DNA of 64,000 nucleotides, from contig CAWBPR010000011.1 of assembly GCA_963790775.1 (NCBI GenBank), forward strand, positions 186,001 to 250,000, given 5' to 3'. Of the stretch, positions 8,453 to 17,327 are shown in pieces. The stretch is from JASJBU01 sp963790775 (GTDB taxonomy: Bacteria > Pseudomonadota > Gammaproteobacteria > Chromatiales > Chromatiaceae). The position numbers were made by a program, and so were the translations under genes. A model generated the notes under the pieces. It was not told the origin of the DNA and did not search any database. It saw nothing but the letters and a program-made list of their open reading frames with translations. Position 1 is the first letter of the stretch. Every line of letters starts with the position of its first letter.

Positions 8453-9946
8453 TTATTTTTCCGATTTTTTCTTTCGCTCCAGAAGCTGTTTGAGTTCCTT
8501 GGTGCGTGATTCAATCTGTGAGGTCAGATAAAAATCCTGCTTGTCGTCATTTTTTGAAGCAATTTGTAATTGCTGGATGGCTGCTTCGAGTTGTCCATCC
8601 GCAACATAAGCCTCTGCCAGCAAGCGATGTGATTCCGTTGTGTTACCCAGTTGCTTCTCAGCTTGGCTAAGCAGGCGAAAAAGCCTCACATCATTGGGGC
8701 GGAGGGCGCGAATTTTTTGAATAACCTGTTTTGCCTCTGCGGCCTTTTTAGACTCCAGCAGATCCTCAGCATAGGCAACCGCAATCGGATAGTTGTCCGG
8801 CATAAGCAGATTTGCAGTAGCGAGGGATTCAAGGGCCTGTGCCTGTTTACCGGACTCTCCAGCAATCCGCGCTTCCGCCAGAATGTATTCCGCCTGTTCC
8901 GGACGCTGTTTGAGTAAATCTGTGATCAGTTCTCGCGCCTGCGGATATTCATGGTTGGCGGCCAAGGCCAGAGCATAGCCATACTGATGGGACTCCTTAT
9001 TCAGGTAACGGCCCTCTTTCAGACCTGCACTGAAATACTTTATGGCTTGTTCGGGTGTGGAGTACTGTCTGGCTCTCAATGCCTCGCGTATCAGGTAGTA
9101 TCTGATACTGCCGGTATACTGTTTGTAGGGATACTCCTCGGCGCGCCCCAGGGAATCGGCTATCCGGTTGGTGGTAACAGGATGGGTGCGCAGGATTTCC
9201 GGTATCCCGGAGTCGTACAGCCGACTGGCATGGGTCAGGCGCTCGAAGAAAACCGGCATTGCCCGAGGATCGAAGTTGGCTTCAGCAAGGATCCTGATGC
9301 CCTCGTTATCCGCCTCCTGCTCATTGCTGCGCGTGAAGTTGATCTGTTCCTGCAGGGCGCCAGCCTGGACGCCGGATGCCAACGCAATGCCTGCATCTGG
9401 AGAGGAAGTGGTTACACCCACCAGGATTGCAGCCAGGATAAGCGCCGCGGTTTTGCCGCTCATTTGATTTGCCGCATCGAATGCGCGCAGCAAGTGTTTC
9501 TGTGTGACATGCGCAATTTCGTGAGCAATCACCGAGGCCAGTTCGCTTTCGCTCTGGGTCGCGAGAATCAGTCCGCTGAAGACGCCGATGTGGCCACCAG
9601 GCCCAGCAAAGGCGTTGATTACCGGATCTTCAATGACAAAAAAATTGAATGGTTGGGCTGCAGCTTCGCTTCTTTTCAGCAGATTATGGCCAAGGTCCTG
9701 AACATACTCAGAGATCAGAGGGTCATCAACAACCTTCTCAGACTCCTTGACTTTCTGCATGAAGGCCTTGCCGAGACGGATCTCTTCCGCAGGTGTCAGA
9801 TATTGATCTGATGGTGAGCCGAGATCGGGTAAACGGATCGAATCCTGGGAATTGAGGATCCCATCGGCAGAGGCATTGAAGTTGACGATGAACGCGAAGA
9901 ATGAGGTCAGAATGAACCTGAGTAAGTGTTTGAACTGCTTAACCAT
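8453..9946 (-). CDS. bepA: Periplasmic M48 metalloprotease with TPR repeats, BepA-like
   Basis: A protein of about 497 residues. It has a signal peptide cut near ASA-DG (residues 26-28), an M48 peptidase domain with the zinc motif HEIAH at 142-146 and the third ligand in NEQEAD near 211, and a C-terminal half made of TPR-like helices. This order matches E. coli BepA (YfgC), which works with the BAM machinery to clear or rescue stalled outer-membrane proteins such as LptD. The start was placed at an ATG giving a clean signal peptide; an earlier in-frame start would add 31 odd residues. The very C-terminal end is strongly charged (KKKSEK). It follows the VWA/metallopeptidase gene on the same strand. 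Confidence 0.88.
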   Translation of the reverse strand: MVKQFKHLLRFILTSFFAFIVNFNASADGILNSQDSIRLPDLGSPSDQYLTPAEEIRLGKAFMQKVKESEKVVDDPLISEYVQDLGHNLLKRSEAAAQPFNFFVIEDPVINAFAGPGGHIGVFSGLILATQSESELASVIAHEIAHVTQKHLLRAFDAANQMSGKTAALILAAILVGVTTSSPDAGIALASGVQAGALQEQINFTRSNEQEADNEGIRILAEANFDPRAMPVFFERLTHASRLYDSGIPEILRTHPVTTNRIADSLGRAEEYPYKQYTGSIRYYLIREALRARQYSTPEQAIKYFSAGLKEGRYLNKESHQYGYALALAANHEYPQARELITDLLKQRPEQAEYILAEARIAGESGKQAQALESLATANLLMPDNYPIAVAYAEDLLESKKAAEAKQVIQKIRALRPNDVRLFRLLSQAEKQLGNTTESHRLLAEAYVADGQLEAAIQQLQIASKNDDKQDFYLTSQIESRTKELKQLLERKKKSEK

Positions 9947-10052
9947 AACGGTTATGGATTTCCAGGGCCGCAAAGAGTTCCCCAAATGGTAACTTTTACA
10001 GCGAGGCCTTTCCAGAAAGATCCAGAATAAGGTGCACATTCGTGCCTGTCGA

Positions 10053-11285
10053 TCAATTCAATTGAATGCGCTGACCCCAAGGTGTCTTGAGCTTGCCCTT
10101 GACCAGCCAGATTACAGGAAAGCCCGGTTCTCGCTCCGGAAAGGCCCCTTCTGCATCGGTGAAATAGACCAGCATATCCGGACGCAGGCCCTGTTTGTCG
10201 ACCCATTCGAAAACAGGTTTGAAACTGGTGCCGCCGCCGCCCGTTATCTTTTCCGGCAGGTTGAATTCGTCCCAGGCCTCATAGATCCAGGGGGCCTCTT
10301 CAGCCAGTTGTGAGTCACAAGCCAGCAACGTGACACGGGCGCGCATTTGTCCCTTGAGGGCATTCACCTCGGCAAGGAATTCACCCATTTCCTCATCGTG
10401 AATCGAGCCACTGGTGTCGAGTGCGACCACCAGTTCCACCTGGTTGCTGCGCAGGCTCGGCAGGATGAAGTCGCACTCGCGGCGGGAAGGCCGCATGTAG
10501 CTGAAATCGTCTCTGGCGGAAGCGGTCATGTAGCGCGCCAGCAGCAGCCGCCACGGGAGTTGGGGCTGCAGCAGATGGTCTACCATGCGGGCCATTTCAC
10601 CACCCAGCTTTCCGGCCTGCATGGCCTGTTGCGCGGCTCCGGCCAGGCGCTGCTGCCATTGGATATTCAGGGTTTCCGCCTCGTCAGGGGTCAGGGGCTG
10701 TGGTTCGCCGACGTTGCCGCCCCCTGATTCCGGGTCAGGTTGCTGCTCTCCCTGCTCTTCGGAGGATTGCTTCTCGGGTTCCTCAGAGGAGAGGTCTTTT
10801 TCGGTTTTGCTGCTGCCGGTCCCCTTTGAGTTCTCCTTATCATAGACATGGTTGTCAAGGGGTTGTTCGTCATCCTTCTCATCCAGGCAGGGATAGATCT
10901 CCTCCGCCGTCATACCCTTAAATTGCTGCAGATAGAGAGAACCTGGGGGCGCTTTCAGGCCATCACCGATCAGCAGGGGATTGATGGCATAGTCACAGGC
11001 CATGTCCCAGTGCAATTTGGTGCGGTGTTGCCGGCGCGCGAAGTGGGAAAGTGCGCAGTGCAGGGCCTCATGGGCCAGCACGAACTGGGTCTCATCCAGG
11101 TTCAGGCAATCGATAAATTCCGGGTTGTAATAGAATTTGCGGGCATCGGTGGCGGTGGTGGGGCACCAGTCCTGGTTGGCCACCTCCATGGGCAGGCGCA
11201 GCACCAGCGCCCCCAGGAAGGGTTTGTCCAGAATCAGCTTGGTGCGAGCCGCCGCCAGCTTGGTTTCAATCTGTTCTAAATCCAT
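10053..11285 (-). CDS. VWA-like protein with N-terminal putative metallopeptidase domain
   Basis: This 410-residue protein has two parts. Residues 1-140 hold a zinc-peptidase-like motif HEALH at 72-76 with a further histidine at 81, as in the DUF2201 family. A low-complexity acidic linker follows (about 130-190). The C-terminus is a VWA-like domain with DTSGS at 290-294, a GGTSF segment and a TDAEG strand. Such proteins are nearly always encoded beside a MoxR-type AAA ATPase, as here. The pair is thought to act in metal insertion or complex remodelling, but the substrate is unknown. No signal peptide is seen, so it should be cytoplasmic. Confidence 0.85.
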   Translation of the reverse strand: MDLEQIETKLAAARTKLILDKPFLGALVLRLPMEVANQDWCPTTATDARKFYYNPEFIDCLNLDETQFVLAHEALHCALSHFARRQHRTKLHWDMACDYAINPLLIGDGLKAPPGSLYLQQFKGMTAEEIYPCLDEKDDEQPLDNHVYDKENSKGTGSSKTEKDLSSEEPEKQSSEEQGEQQPDPESGGGNVGEPQPLTPDEAETLNIQWQQRLAGAAQQAMQAGKLGGEMARMVDHLLQPQLPWRLLLARYMTASARDDFSYMRPSRRECDFILPSLRSNQVELVVALDTSGSIHDEEMGEFLAEVNALKGQMRARVTLLACDSQLAEEAPWIYEAWDEFNLPEKITGGGGTSFKPVFEWVDKQGLRPDMLVYFTDAEGAFPEREPGFPVIWLVKGKLKTPWGQRIQLN

Positions 11286-11357
11286 GGTTGTGCAGAAGTT
11301 TCCACGTATTCAGGATTTTTCCGTGCAGCCAGGAAAATGTCCTGGGGTACGGACTTA

Positions 11358-12404
11358 CTATTCGTAGAGCATGACATCGGAGATGGCCTGAGCCCAGTTA
11401 CTGAACTGCGGCACTTCGAAAATGGCATTACCGATTGCCCGGTGCATATCGGAAACCAGCATGACGCCCATCTCCCGTTGTGGGAAGCGTCCGGCATAAT
11501 CGAGAATCCGTCCATAGGTTTGACCGCTTTGTTCGGTATCCTGGGCGCGGATCGCCCGGCCCACCAGTGCGGCCGCTACGGCATACTGCAGGTCGATCTC
11601 GGTTGGTACGGGCGCAGTCTCTTCACCAGCGAGTATCGCGTCCAGATCCGGCATTTTGTCCAGGCTGTTGACGAAGGCCGTGATCTCCACACCTGCTGCA
11701 GGGCCGACGCAGGCCTGCAGGGAGCCCTGCAGCAGGTTGTCGTGATCACCAAATTTGTGCAGGGCGCGGTGGGCGAATTCCCAGGATCGAGGGGAGGGGA
11801 AAGCTACCGGGTTATGTGCTGGATCGAAGTCGAACAGCAGCTCCGGGCGGAAGCGCAGGAACCCGATCACCCGTTCATCGATATTGTTCCGGTAGGCCCA
11901 GAGGACCCAGTCATCCAGGTTGGTTTCCACTTCGAAATGGGAGAAGCGGTTGGCCAGAGGCGCCGGCATACTGTAAGTGACGCCCCGATCCCCCTGCCGG
12001 TTGCCTGCGGCAAAGATTGCCCAGCCGTCAGGCACCTGGTACTCACCCAGTCTGCGGTCAAGTATCAGCTGATAGGCGGCGGCGGATACGGTGGGTGGCG
12101 CTGATGTGATTTCGTCGAGGAAGAGAATGCCTTCAGGGCCATGCCGTTCGGTGTCGGGAAGCAGGGCAGGCACCGCCCAATGGACCTGGTCATCCGAGCG
12201 GAAGGGTATGCCGCGTAGATCGCTGGGTTCCATCTGTGAGAGGCGGATGTCGATCACCGGCGCAGCCTGCTTGGCTCCGATCTGGCGCACCATGTCCGAT
12301 TTACCAACCCCGGGTGGACCCCAGAGCATGACGGGCGTGTGGTGGCCCTCACGGGTGCTGTTATATTCACGTTCGAGAATGGTTAAAAGCTGTGCTGGGC
12401 GCAT
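11358..12404 (-). CDS. MoxR-family AAA+ ATPase
   Basis: A 348-residue ATPase with Walker A GPPGVGKS at 29-36, Walker B ILFLDEI around 93-99, a sensor-1 asparagine in FAAGN and an arginine-finger region PLANRF. MoxR ATPases usually act with a VWA-domain partner to activate or assemble another protein. The partner is encoded immediately downstream and an unknown protein only nine bases upstream, so the three genes look like one operon. The client cannot be deduced. Length and motifs are complete. Confidence 0.9.
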   Translation of the reverse strand: MRPAQLLTILEREYNSTREGHHTPVMLWGPPGVGKSDMVRQIGAKQAAPVIDIRLSQMEPSDLRGIPFRSDDQVHWAVPALLPDTERHGPEGILFLDEITSAPPTVSAAAYQLILDRRLGEYQVPDGWAIFAAGNRQGDRGVTYSMPAPLANRFSHFEVETNLDDWVLWAYRNNIDERVIGFLRFRPELLFDFDPAHNPVAFPSPRSWEFAHRALHKFGDHDNLLQGSLQACVGPAAGVEITAFVNSLDKMPDLDAILAGEETAPVPTEIDLQYAVAAALVGRAIRAQDTEQSGQTYGRILDYAGRFPQREMGVMLVSDMHRAIGNAIFEVPQFSNWAQAISDVMLYE

Positions 12405-12413
12405 ACTACTTCC

Positions 12414-12968
12414 TCAATCCAATAGATTTCTGACCGCCCGGGCCAGCTGTTTGTAGACTTCCGGACCGTCAACGTCCATCACCTGATCGATGACCCAGCG
12501 GTTATCCTGTTCCTTACCCATGATCTGCTGGATTTCGAAACCCAGATGGCGGAGAAAAGGGTAGCTGGGTCCTTCATCTGTAAAATTAAACTCGGCGTAG
12601 TCGCCGGATCTCTCATTGAACAGCGCGACGAACTGCTTGCCATGGTCGCCAGCACCCAGTATTTCCGAGCCATTGTCCTGATAGTGTTCGGCCAGCCTGA
12701 GTACCAGCGCCGTGATCAGTTCAATCCGGTGCTCGTTGTCCAGCATCCCGTGGATCAAGCGGTCTACGATCTGGATCTCGAAGGCCAGGTACTCGGCAAT
12801 GACCGCAAGCCGTTGCTGGTCATTCACATAAATGAAATTTGCCCCATTCAGGGTGATTGCCTTGTCCAGGGCAATTCGCCAGGCGATAAATGCGAGCGCA
12901 CCACCAATCTCTTTGGGCGAACGGTCACCGTCTTCGTCATGCCACTGGCTTTTGATTCTGATAGCCAT
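12414..12968 (-). CDS. Unknown protein, first gene of the MoxR/VWA operon
   Basis: I do not recognise this 184-residue protein. It is mostly helical by composition, lacks a signal peptide and membrane segments, and contains segments such as FIAWRIALDKA and IELITALVLRLAEHY. It ends nine bases before the start of the MoxR ATPase gene, which strongly suggests translational coupling. It could be the adaptor or client of the ATPase/VWA pair. The ATG has an AGGAG about eight bases upstream. Confidence 0.75.
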   Translation of the reverse strand: MAIRIKSQWHDEDGDRSPKEIGGALAFIAWRIALDKAITLNGANFIYVNDQQRLAVIAEYLAFEIQIVDRLIHGMLDNEHRIELITALVLRLAEHYQDNGSEILGAGDHGKQFVALFNERSGDYAEFNFTDEGPSYPFLRHLGFEIQQIMGKEQDNRWVIDQVMDVDGPEVYKQLARAVRNLLD

Positions 12969-13164
12969 TTTTCTCTCCTGTTTACAACTGACGTACGCGC
13001 TTATAAGCCGGACTCTGGCTAAAGCCGGTTGATCTGTTCAAGTGCGAGTCTTTAGATACTTCGGCGACGTCTTAAGGAATACCCAACTATTCTACTTGGT
13101 TTAATTGAAATTTCAACGTTGCCAAGGGATTGTCCAGGACCTGTCTGTATCAATGTGGGGCCAT

Positions 13165-13719
13165 CTATTTGTGCCGGCCCTTGCGCTCAGGGTTACGCAG
13201 GAGCACATAAGCAGCGCCCGTTCCGCCGTCCCTTCGGGTGGCTGAGGTAAAGGCGAGGACATCTTTCCGCTGACGGAGCCAGATATTGACTTTCTGTTTC
13301 AGTATCGGCTGCCTGTCCTCTGAACCATAGCCCTTGCCGTGAATGATACGCGCGCACCGAATACCGCGTCTATGGCACTCTGCGATGAATTGATTGAGAT
13401 CCTCACGAGCATGACGCACTGTCAGGCCGTGCAGGTCTAGTTCAAGGCCGATTTCCAGATGCCCGCGGCGCAATTCCTGTACTACCCGGTGTTGAATGCC
13501 GGGGCGGGCGAAATAGAGCTCATCGGTCGTCTCGATTTCGTTATCGGAATAGTAGTCCTGTTCTTCTTCCTCAGGAGAGCCGTCATCCAGATAGAGCGGG
13601 CGGGGTGGCAGAAATTTGCGGTAGGGTTCAGTACGATTTTGACTGAACGGCTGAACATCTTCCAGGGCGTCCTGAAAAAATTGATCGTCATCGGAACGCT
13701 TAGAGTCGTCATTTCCCAT
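13165..13719 (-). CDS. Smr-domain protein (SmrA/SmrB-like nuclease)
   Basis: A 184-residue protein with an acidic, poorly ordered N-terminus and a C-terminal Smr domain carrying all three family motifs: LDLHGLT at 94-100, HGKG at 127-130 and GGTGAAYVLL at 165-174. Smr proteins are small nucleases; E. coli SmrB cuts mRNA at collided ribosomes. The overall layout, short with a single C-terminal Smr domain, is of the YfcN/YdaL type rather than a MutS2 fragment. It is a single gene on the minus strand with no obvious partner. Confidence 0.88.
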   Translation of the reverse strand: MGNDDSKRSDDDQFFQDALEDVQPFSQNRTEPYRKFLPPRPLYLDDGSPEEEEQDYYSDNEIETTDELYFARPGIQHRVVQELRRGHLEIGLELDLHGLTVRHAREDLNQFIAECHRRGIRCARIIHGKGYGSEDRQPILKQKVNIWLRQRKDVLAFTSATRRDGGTGAAYVLLRNPERKGRHK

Positions 13720-14391
13720 AATCGGCCATCCTGCAAATCATTGTGAGATGCTGGTGTTCAGTTCTACCGTTATTGTTCGATAACAAAGTTGAAGGAGTTA
13801 AATAGGAAGTTTCCATGATAATTCCTCTATTTGTGATCTGTTGTGCCGCAGTTAGTTCTGGCACCTCATTTGAAACAGCGGGTTATTGATTCTGGTTGAA
13901 ATGCAATCTTAAATCAAAACTCAAACAGGTGATTTTCTAATGTATGGTAATGAGCGTAATGCCAAATACAAGCCTGGTTTGAAACGCTTGGCGGCAGTAT
14001 GGCGTTTATAGTCATAAATACCCTGCCAGGCGTCCTGAGTTGGAGATGTCATGAATCACCATAAACCGGCTGCTGGTGAAGGTTTATCCTGGTCAATTAT
14101 AGGGTTGTGGCTGAAAGCTAGGATCACCAGCTCTATCCGGTGTTATTGGCGTCGACCGGACAAAGCCCCACCGATCTGTGAGTGTTTCCACAAAACCATC
14201 TTTCAGGAGATTCGTGAGGCCGTCATAAGTAAACCTTGTAGGTGCATAAATCCCGTTTAAAACAACTATACCGCCGCATAAAACCATAAAAAAGCCTTGA
14301 TTTTAAGGTCATAGAAACGCGAAAGCGGATTGTCGTTGAGGTAAAATAAGTTCGCCAAAACAAAACAATACCCAACACCAAACCGCTTATT
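13720..14391. other. Non-coding region before the insertion-sequence cluster
   Basis: About 670 bases with no convincing gene. Two overlapping short open frames on opposite strands around 14050-14290 lack ribosome sites and family resemblance. The last hundred bases probably belong to the left end of the IS1380-family element, since they lead into its reconstructed start codon; a short inverted pair AAGCGG/CCGCTT lies near 14326 and 14383. The exact element end was not identified. Confidence 0.4.
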
Positions 14392-14399
14392 ATGAAGTC

Positions 14400-15048
14400 T
14401 AGTGGGCCATGCGGAAAGTTAGTTAATAGAATGTTGAGATTGATATAATTGGGAATGTCAGAGAAAGCTCCCCTTATTCACCTCACCCGAGCGAATCAAG
14501 AAGAACTGTCTGGTTGGTTAAGAAGCACAAATATCAGACAGGGTTTAGCACAGAGAGCGCGCATTGTTCTGCGCCTGAATGATGGTGATAGTTCCGCTGA
14601 AATCAGTCATTCTCTCAGCGTGTCCCCAAAAACGATCTACAAGTGGCGTAACCGCTTCAATGAAGCCGGGCTCGCTGGCTTGTCCGACGCTCCCCGTTCG
14701 GGACGTCCCACTGTCATTGATGAAAAAACCGTTCAGAAGGTTCTTACAATGACCTGTGAACAGGTCCCTCATGAAGTTACGCATTGGAGCATTGAACTGA
14801 TGGCTCAGTACGCACAGATCAGTACTTGGCAGGTTCGTCAGATCTGGAATACGGCAGACCTTAAGCCCCATCGCTTGAAAACATTCAAGATCAGCAATGA
14901 CCCACAGTTTGCAGAGAAGGTTATCGATGTAGTCGGCATGTATATGGACCCACCGAACAATGCGTTGGTGTTGTCAGTCGATGAGAAAACCCAGATCCAA
15001 GCACTGGACAGAACCCATCCCGGTTTGCCTCTTAGTAAAGGGCATATA
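14400..15048 (+). mobile_element. IS630-family element remnant, inserted at a TA site
   Basis: The segment is bounded by TA on both sides, the target used by IS630/Tc1-type elements. The left end begins GTGGGCCATGCGG, a plausible terminal repeat, but the right end does not show its complement, so the right part of the element, including the end of the transposase gene, has been lost. Removing the segment restores the reading frame of the surrounding IS1380 transposase exactly. Confidence 0.6.
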
Positions 15049-15063
15049 GCCAGTCGTACTTAA
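14455..15063 (+). pseudogene. IS630-family transposase, C-terminally truncated
   Basis: About 200 codons of an IS630 transposase: a helix-turn-helix region (SPKTIYKWRNRF), a second winged-helix part (STWQVRQIWN) and the start of the catalytic domain with the first aspartate in VLSVDEKTQIQALDR. The match stops after RTHPGLPLSKG near 15042 and the remaining few codons are flanking DNA, so the second and third acidic residues of the DDE triad are missing. A normal family member has roughly 340 residues. It cannot be active alone. Confidence 0.85.
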
Positions 15064-16612
15064 CCCACGCCCTTCCCAACCTGCGATTTGAAGACCAGCA
15101 GCTTGCCTCTTTTTCAGGTTTGGTCATTTTTCAAAAGTTGTTCGATCAGCTTGGTCTGAAAGATCGCTTGCGTTGCTGCTTCAAACATCTGGCGGTCAGT
15201 CCGATCTTTGGCCATGCCAGTATCGTGCTGCTGTTGGTCGTGCATCTTCTGCTCGGTTACCGAGAGCTTCTTCATCTTCGTTATTATGAAGACGACCCGC
15301 TGGTACTTCGTCTGATGGGACTCAAGCGTCTGCCCGATGTCTCCACCCTCAGTCGACAGTTAGCCGCCATGGATGAACAGAGTGTTAAGCAGCTTCAGTG
15401 CTTGCAACAGAGCCTGGTCCTGGATCGCCTTCGTCTATTGGCCTTACCCCGCATTACCCTGGATTTCGACGGCTCGGTCATCGGCACAGGTCGTTTTGCA
15501 GAAGGCACCGCCATCGGTTTCAATCGCAAGAAAAAAGGTCAACGCAGCTATTACCCGCTGTTCTGCACGTTGGCCCAGACCGGACAGGTGTTGGCGGTGT
15601 TGCATCGCTCGGGCAATGTGCATGATTCAAATGGAGCACAGGCGTTCATTCTGCAATGTATCGAACAGGTCAAACAGGCTTTACCCCATACCCTCATCGA
15701 AGTGCGCATGGATGGTGCCTTTTTCAGTGACACCATTGTCAGTACCCTGGATCAGGCAAAAATTGACTATACGATCAGCGTCCCCTTCGAGCGCTTTGCC
15801 AAACTTAAGCAGATGATTGAAAAACGCCGCTGCTGGCACACCCTCGATCAACAACAGGATTATTTCGAGTCCAGCTGGAAACCGAAGGCATGGGACAAGC
15901 GCCATCGTTTTGTGTTCGTCCGCCAACAGGTCAAGGTGCAATACAAGGAGCCTGTGCAATTGGACCTGTTCATCCCCTATGAGGTTGGCTATGCCTTCAA
16001 AGTGGTCCTGACCAACAAGACCCTGACCGCGGCCAAGGTAGTCGCCTTTCACAATGGTCGAGGCAGCCAGGAAGGGATCTTCGCCGAGCTGAAATCACAG
16101 TATGCCTTGAGCTATGTCCCGACGCGCACCTGGCGGTGTAATCGAGTCTATCTGTTGTCTGCCGTGATGGCGCACAATCTGTCACTAGAACTGCAAATGA
16201 TGACGCGTCCAGCGCTACGGACGACCCAGGAAAAACGGCCGGTGCTTTGGCAATTTGAACAATTGAGTACCTTACGGCAGCGCATCATTCAACGGGCTGG
16301 GCGTCTCATTCGGCCTCAAGGTCAGTTGACGCTTTCTATGAGTGCCAACGAAGCGGTGCAAAATAAGTTGTTGCATTATCTCGATCAGCTAGAAAAGGCT
16401 GCCGAATCAATGATTAGCCAGGTTTTTGCAACGCTAGGGTTAACGACGGTGCTTCCCGGTCGGAAACGAATGGGGAGCGAAGTCGCCTCTCAGTCGATCA
16501 TCGATGAACTGCTCGGGCTCGGATGTATTGTCACTGTGGTTGGTTATGTCCGGCAGGGTGAAGACTACATTGTGACCCCGAACGAGGTCTGTGCCGGTAG
16601 ACGATAATAGAG

Positions 16613-17045
16613 ACAAAATCCTCCAAACTCTATCCATTGCTATGGATGTTCTCGTCATTACTCCATGGCATCCCCTATTCGGTGGCAAAATATCCATCTG
16701 CCGCCTTTGCCCGACAGGTAGAGAAGTTACTCAAACAGGAAGAGTATGACCTGGTGATCATCGATCATGTGCAAATGAGCTGGATAACTGACTCGATTGG
16801 CATACCAACAAAAAAAATCGGTCTGGCACACAATGTCGAACATAAAATGTACACCAGCTTTATCGACGATCAAGAGTCCGTTTTGCGTCGTTGGTTGTAC
16901 CAACGGGAGAGTCGGTTAATGGAGCAGTTGGAGATCGGTTTCGCGAATTGGGTTGACCATATGTGGGTCCTTACCAAGGACGATGCGCATTATTTTTCTG
17001 ATGTAAAGAAGCATGGAAGTGTAAAAGAAATCCCCTTGTGCGCCA
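16613..17045 (+). pseudogene. Glycosyltransferase (GT4-like) fragment beside the insertion sequence
   Basis: Immediately after the IS1380 transposase stop, an open frame without a good start encodes the middle of a GT4-type glycosyltransferase N-terminal domain: HGIPYSVAKYPSAAF, then YDLVIIDHVQM, then LAHNVEHKMY. The similarity fades near IPLCASV (about 17045), before the nucleotide-sugar binding half. The front is missing at the insertion-sequence boundary and the back is lost or shifted. The 280 bases that follow contain no recognisable gene, only a weak A/T-rich inverted repeat near 17265-17282. It is likely a leftover from an O-antigen or exopolysaccharide cluster. Confidence 0.6.
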
Positions 17046-17327
17046 GTGTCGCGACGCCGGAAGAGTTCGCAGCACAACTGTGCGCAGCACTGCTTCCTTC
17101 GAATATGGAATCATCAGCCAGCAGCGCAATTGGCTGGTCTCAAAATCGTCAGAGCCTCTTCAGTCACATAGTTGCTCAAGGCCTGCAGACGCTGGTTCAA
17201 TCTTGAGGGTCCGAGAAGGAAGTCGCTCCAATAATAATGTAAGAATCCGAGGTGTGCAGCTAAGGTTGTTTTAAAAAACAACTGCGTAAAATATCGCTGA
17301 TGAAGCGGTTGACCGGGGTGTTTTCGA

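Larger units (their letters stand above)
14392..16607 (+). pseudogene. IS1380-family transposase gene interrupted at its start
   Basis: From 15051 to 16607 the frame encodes a DDE transposase of the IS1380 type, with catalytic-region motifs TLDFDGS, RMDGAFF and GSQEGIFAELK. It has no start codon of its own: the frame is open upstream to position 15039, and the first good family-like stretch is THALPNLRFEDQ. If the segment 14401-15048 is removed, leaving a single TA, an ATG at 14392 joins in frame to give MKSSQSYLTHALPNL, a natural N-terminus. So the gene was probably complete until another element landed after its second codon. A TTG at 15120 might still start a shortened protein. I could not define the terminal repeats of the element. 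Confidence 0.75.

Noticed and set aside
8951..9811. Long plus-strand frame of 286 codons
   Set aside because: It is antisense to the BepA-like protease, which has a complete zinc site and signal peptide.
11337..12104. Long plus-strand frame of 255 codons
   Set aside because: Antisense to the MoxR ATPase with intact Walker motifs.
14051..14287. Overlapping short frames on both strands before the insertion sequences
   Set aside because: No ribosome site, no family resemblance and mutual overlap; left as non-coding.
17265..17282. Inverted repeat GTTGTTTT/AAAACAAC as a terminator
   Set aside because: The stem is almost only A/T with little stability and no following T run in the right direction.
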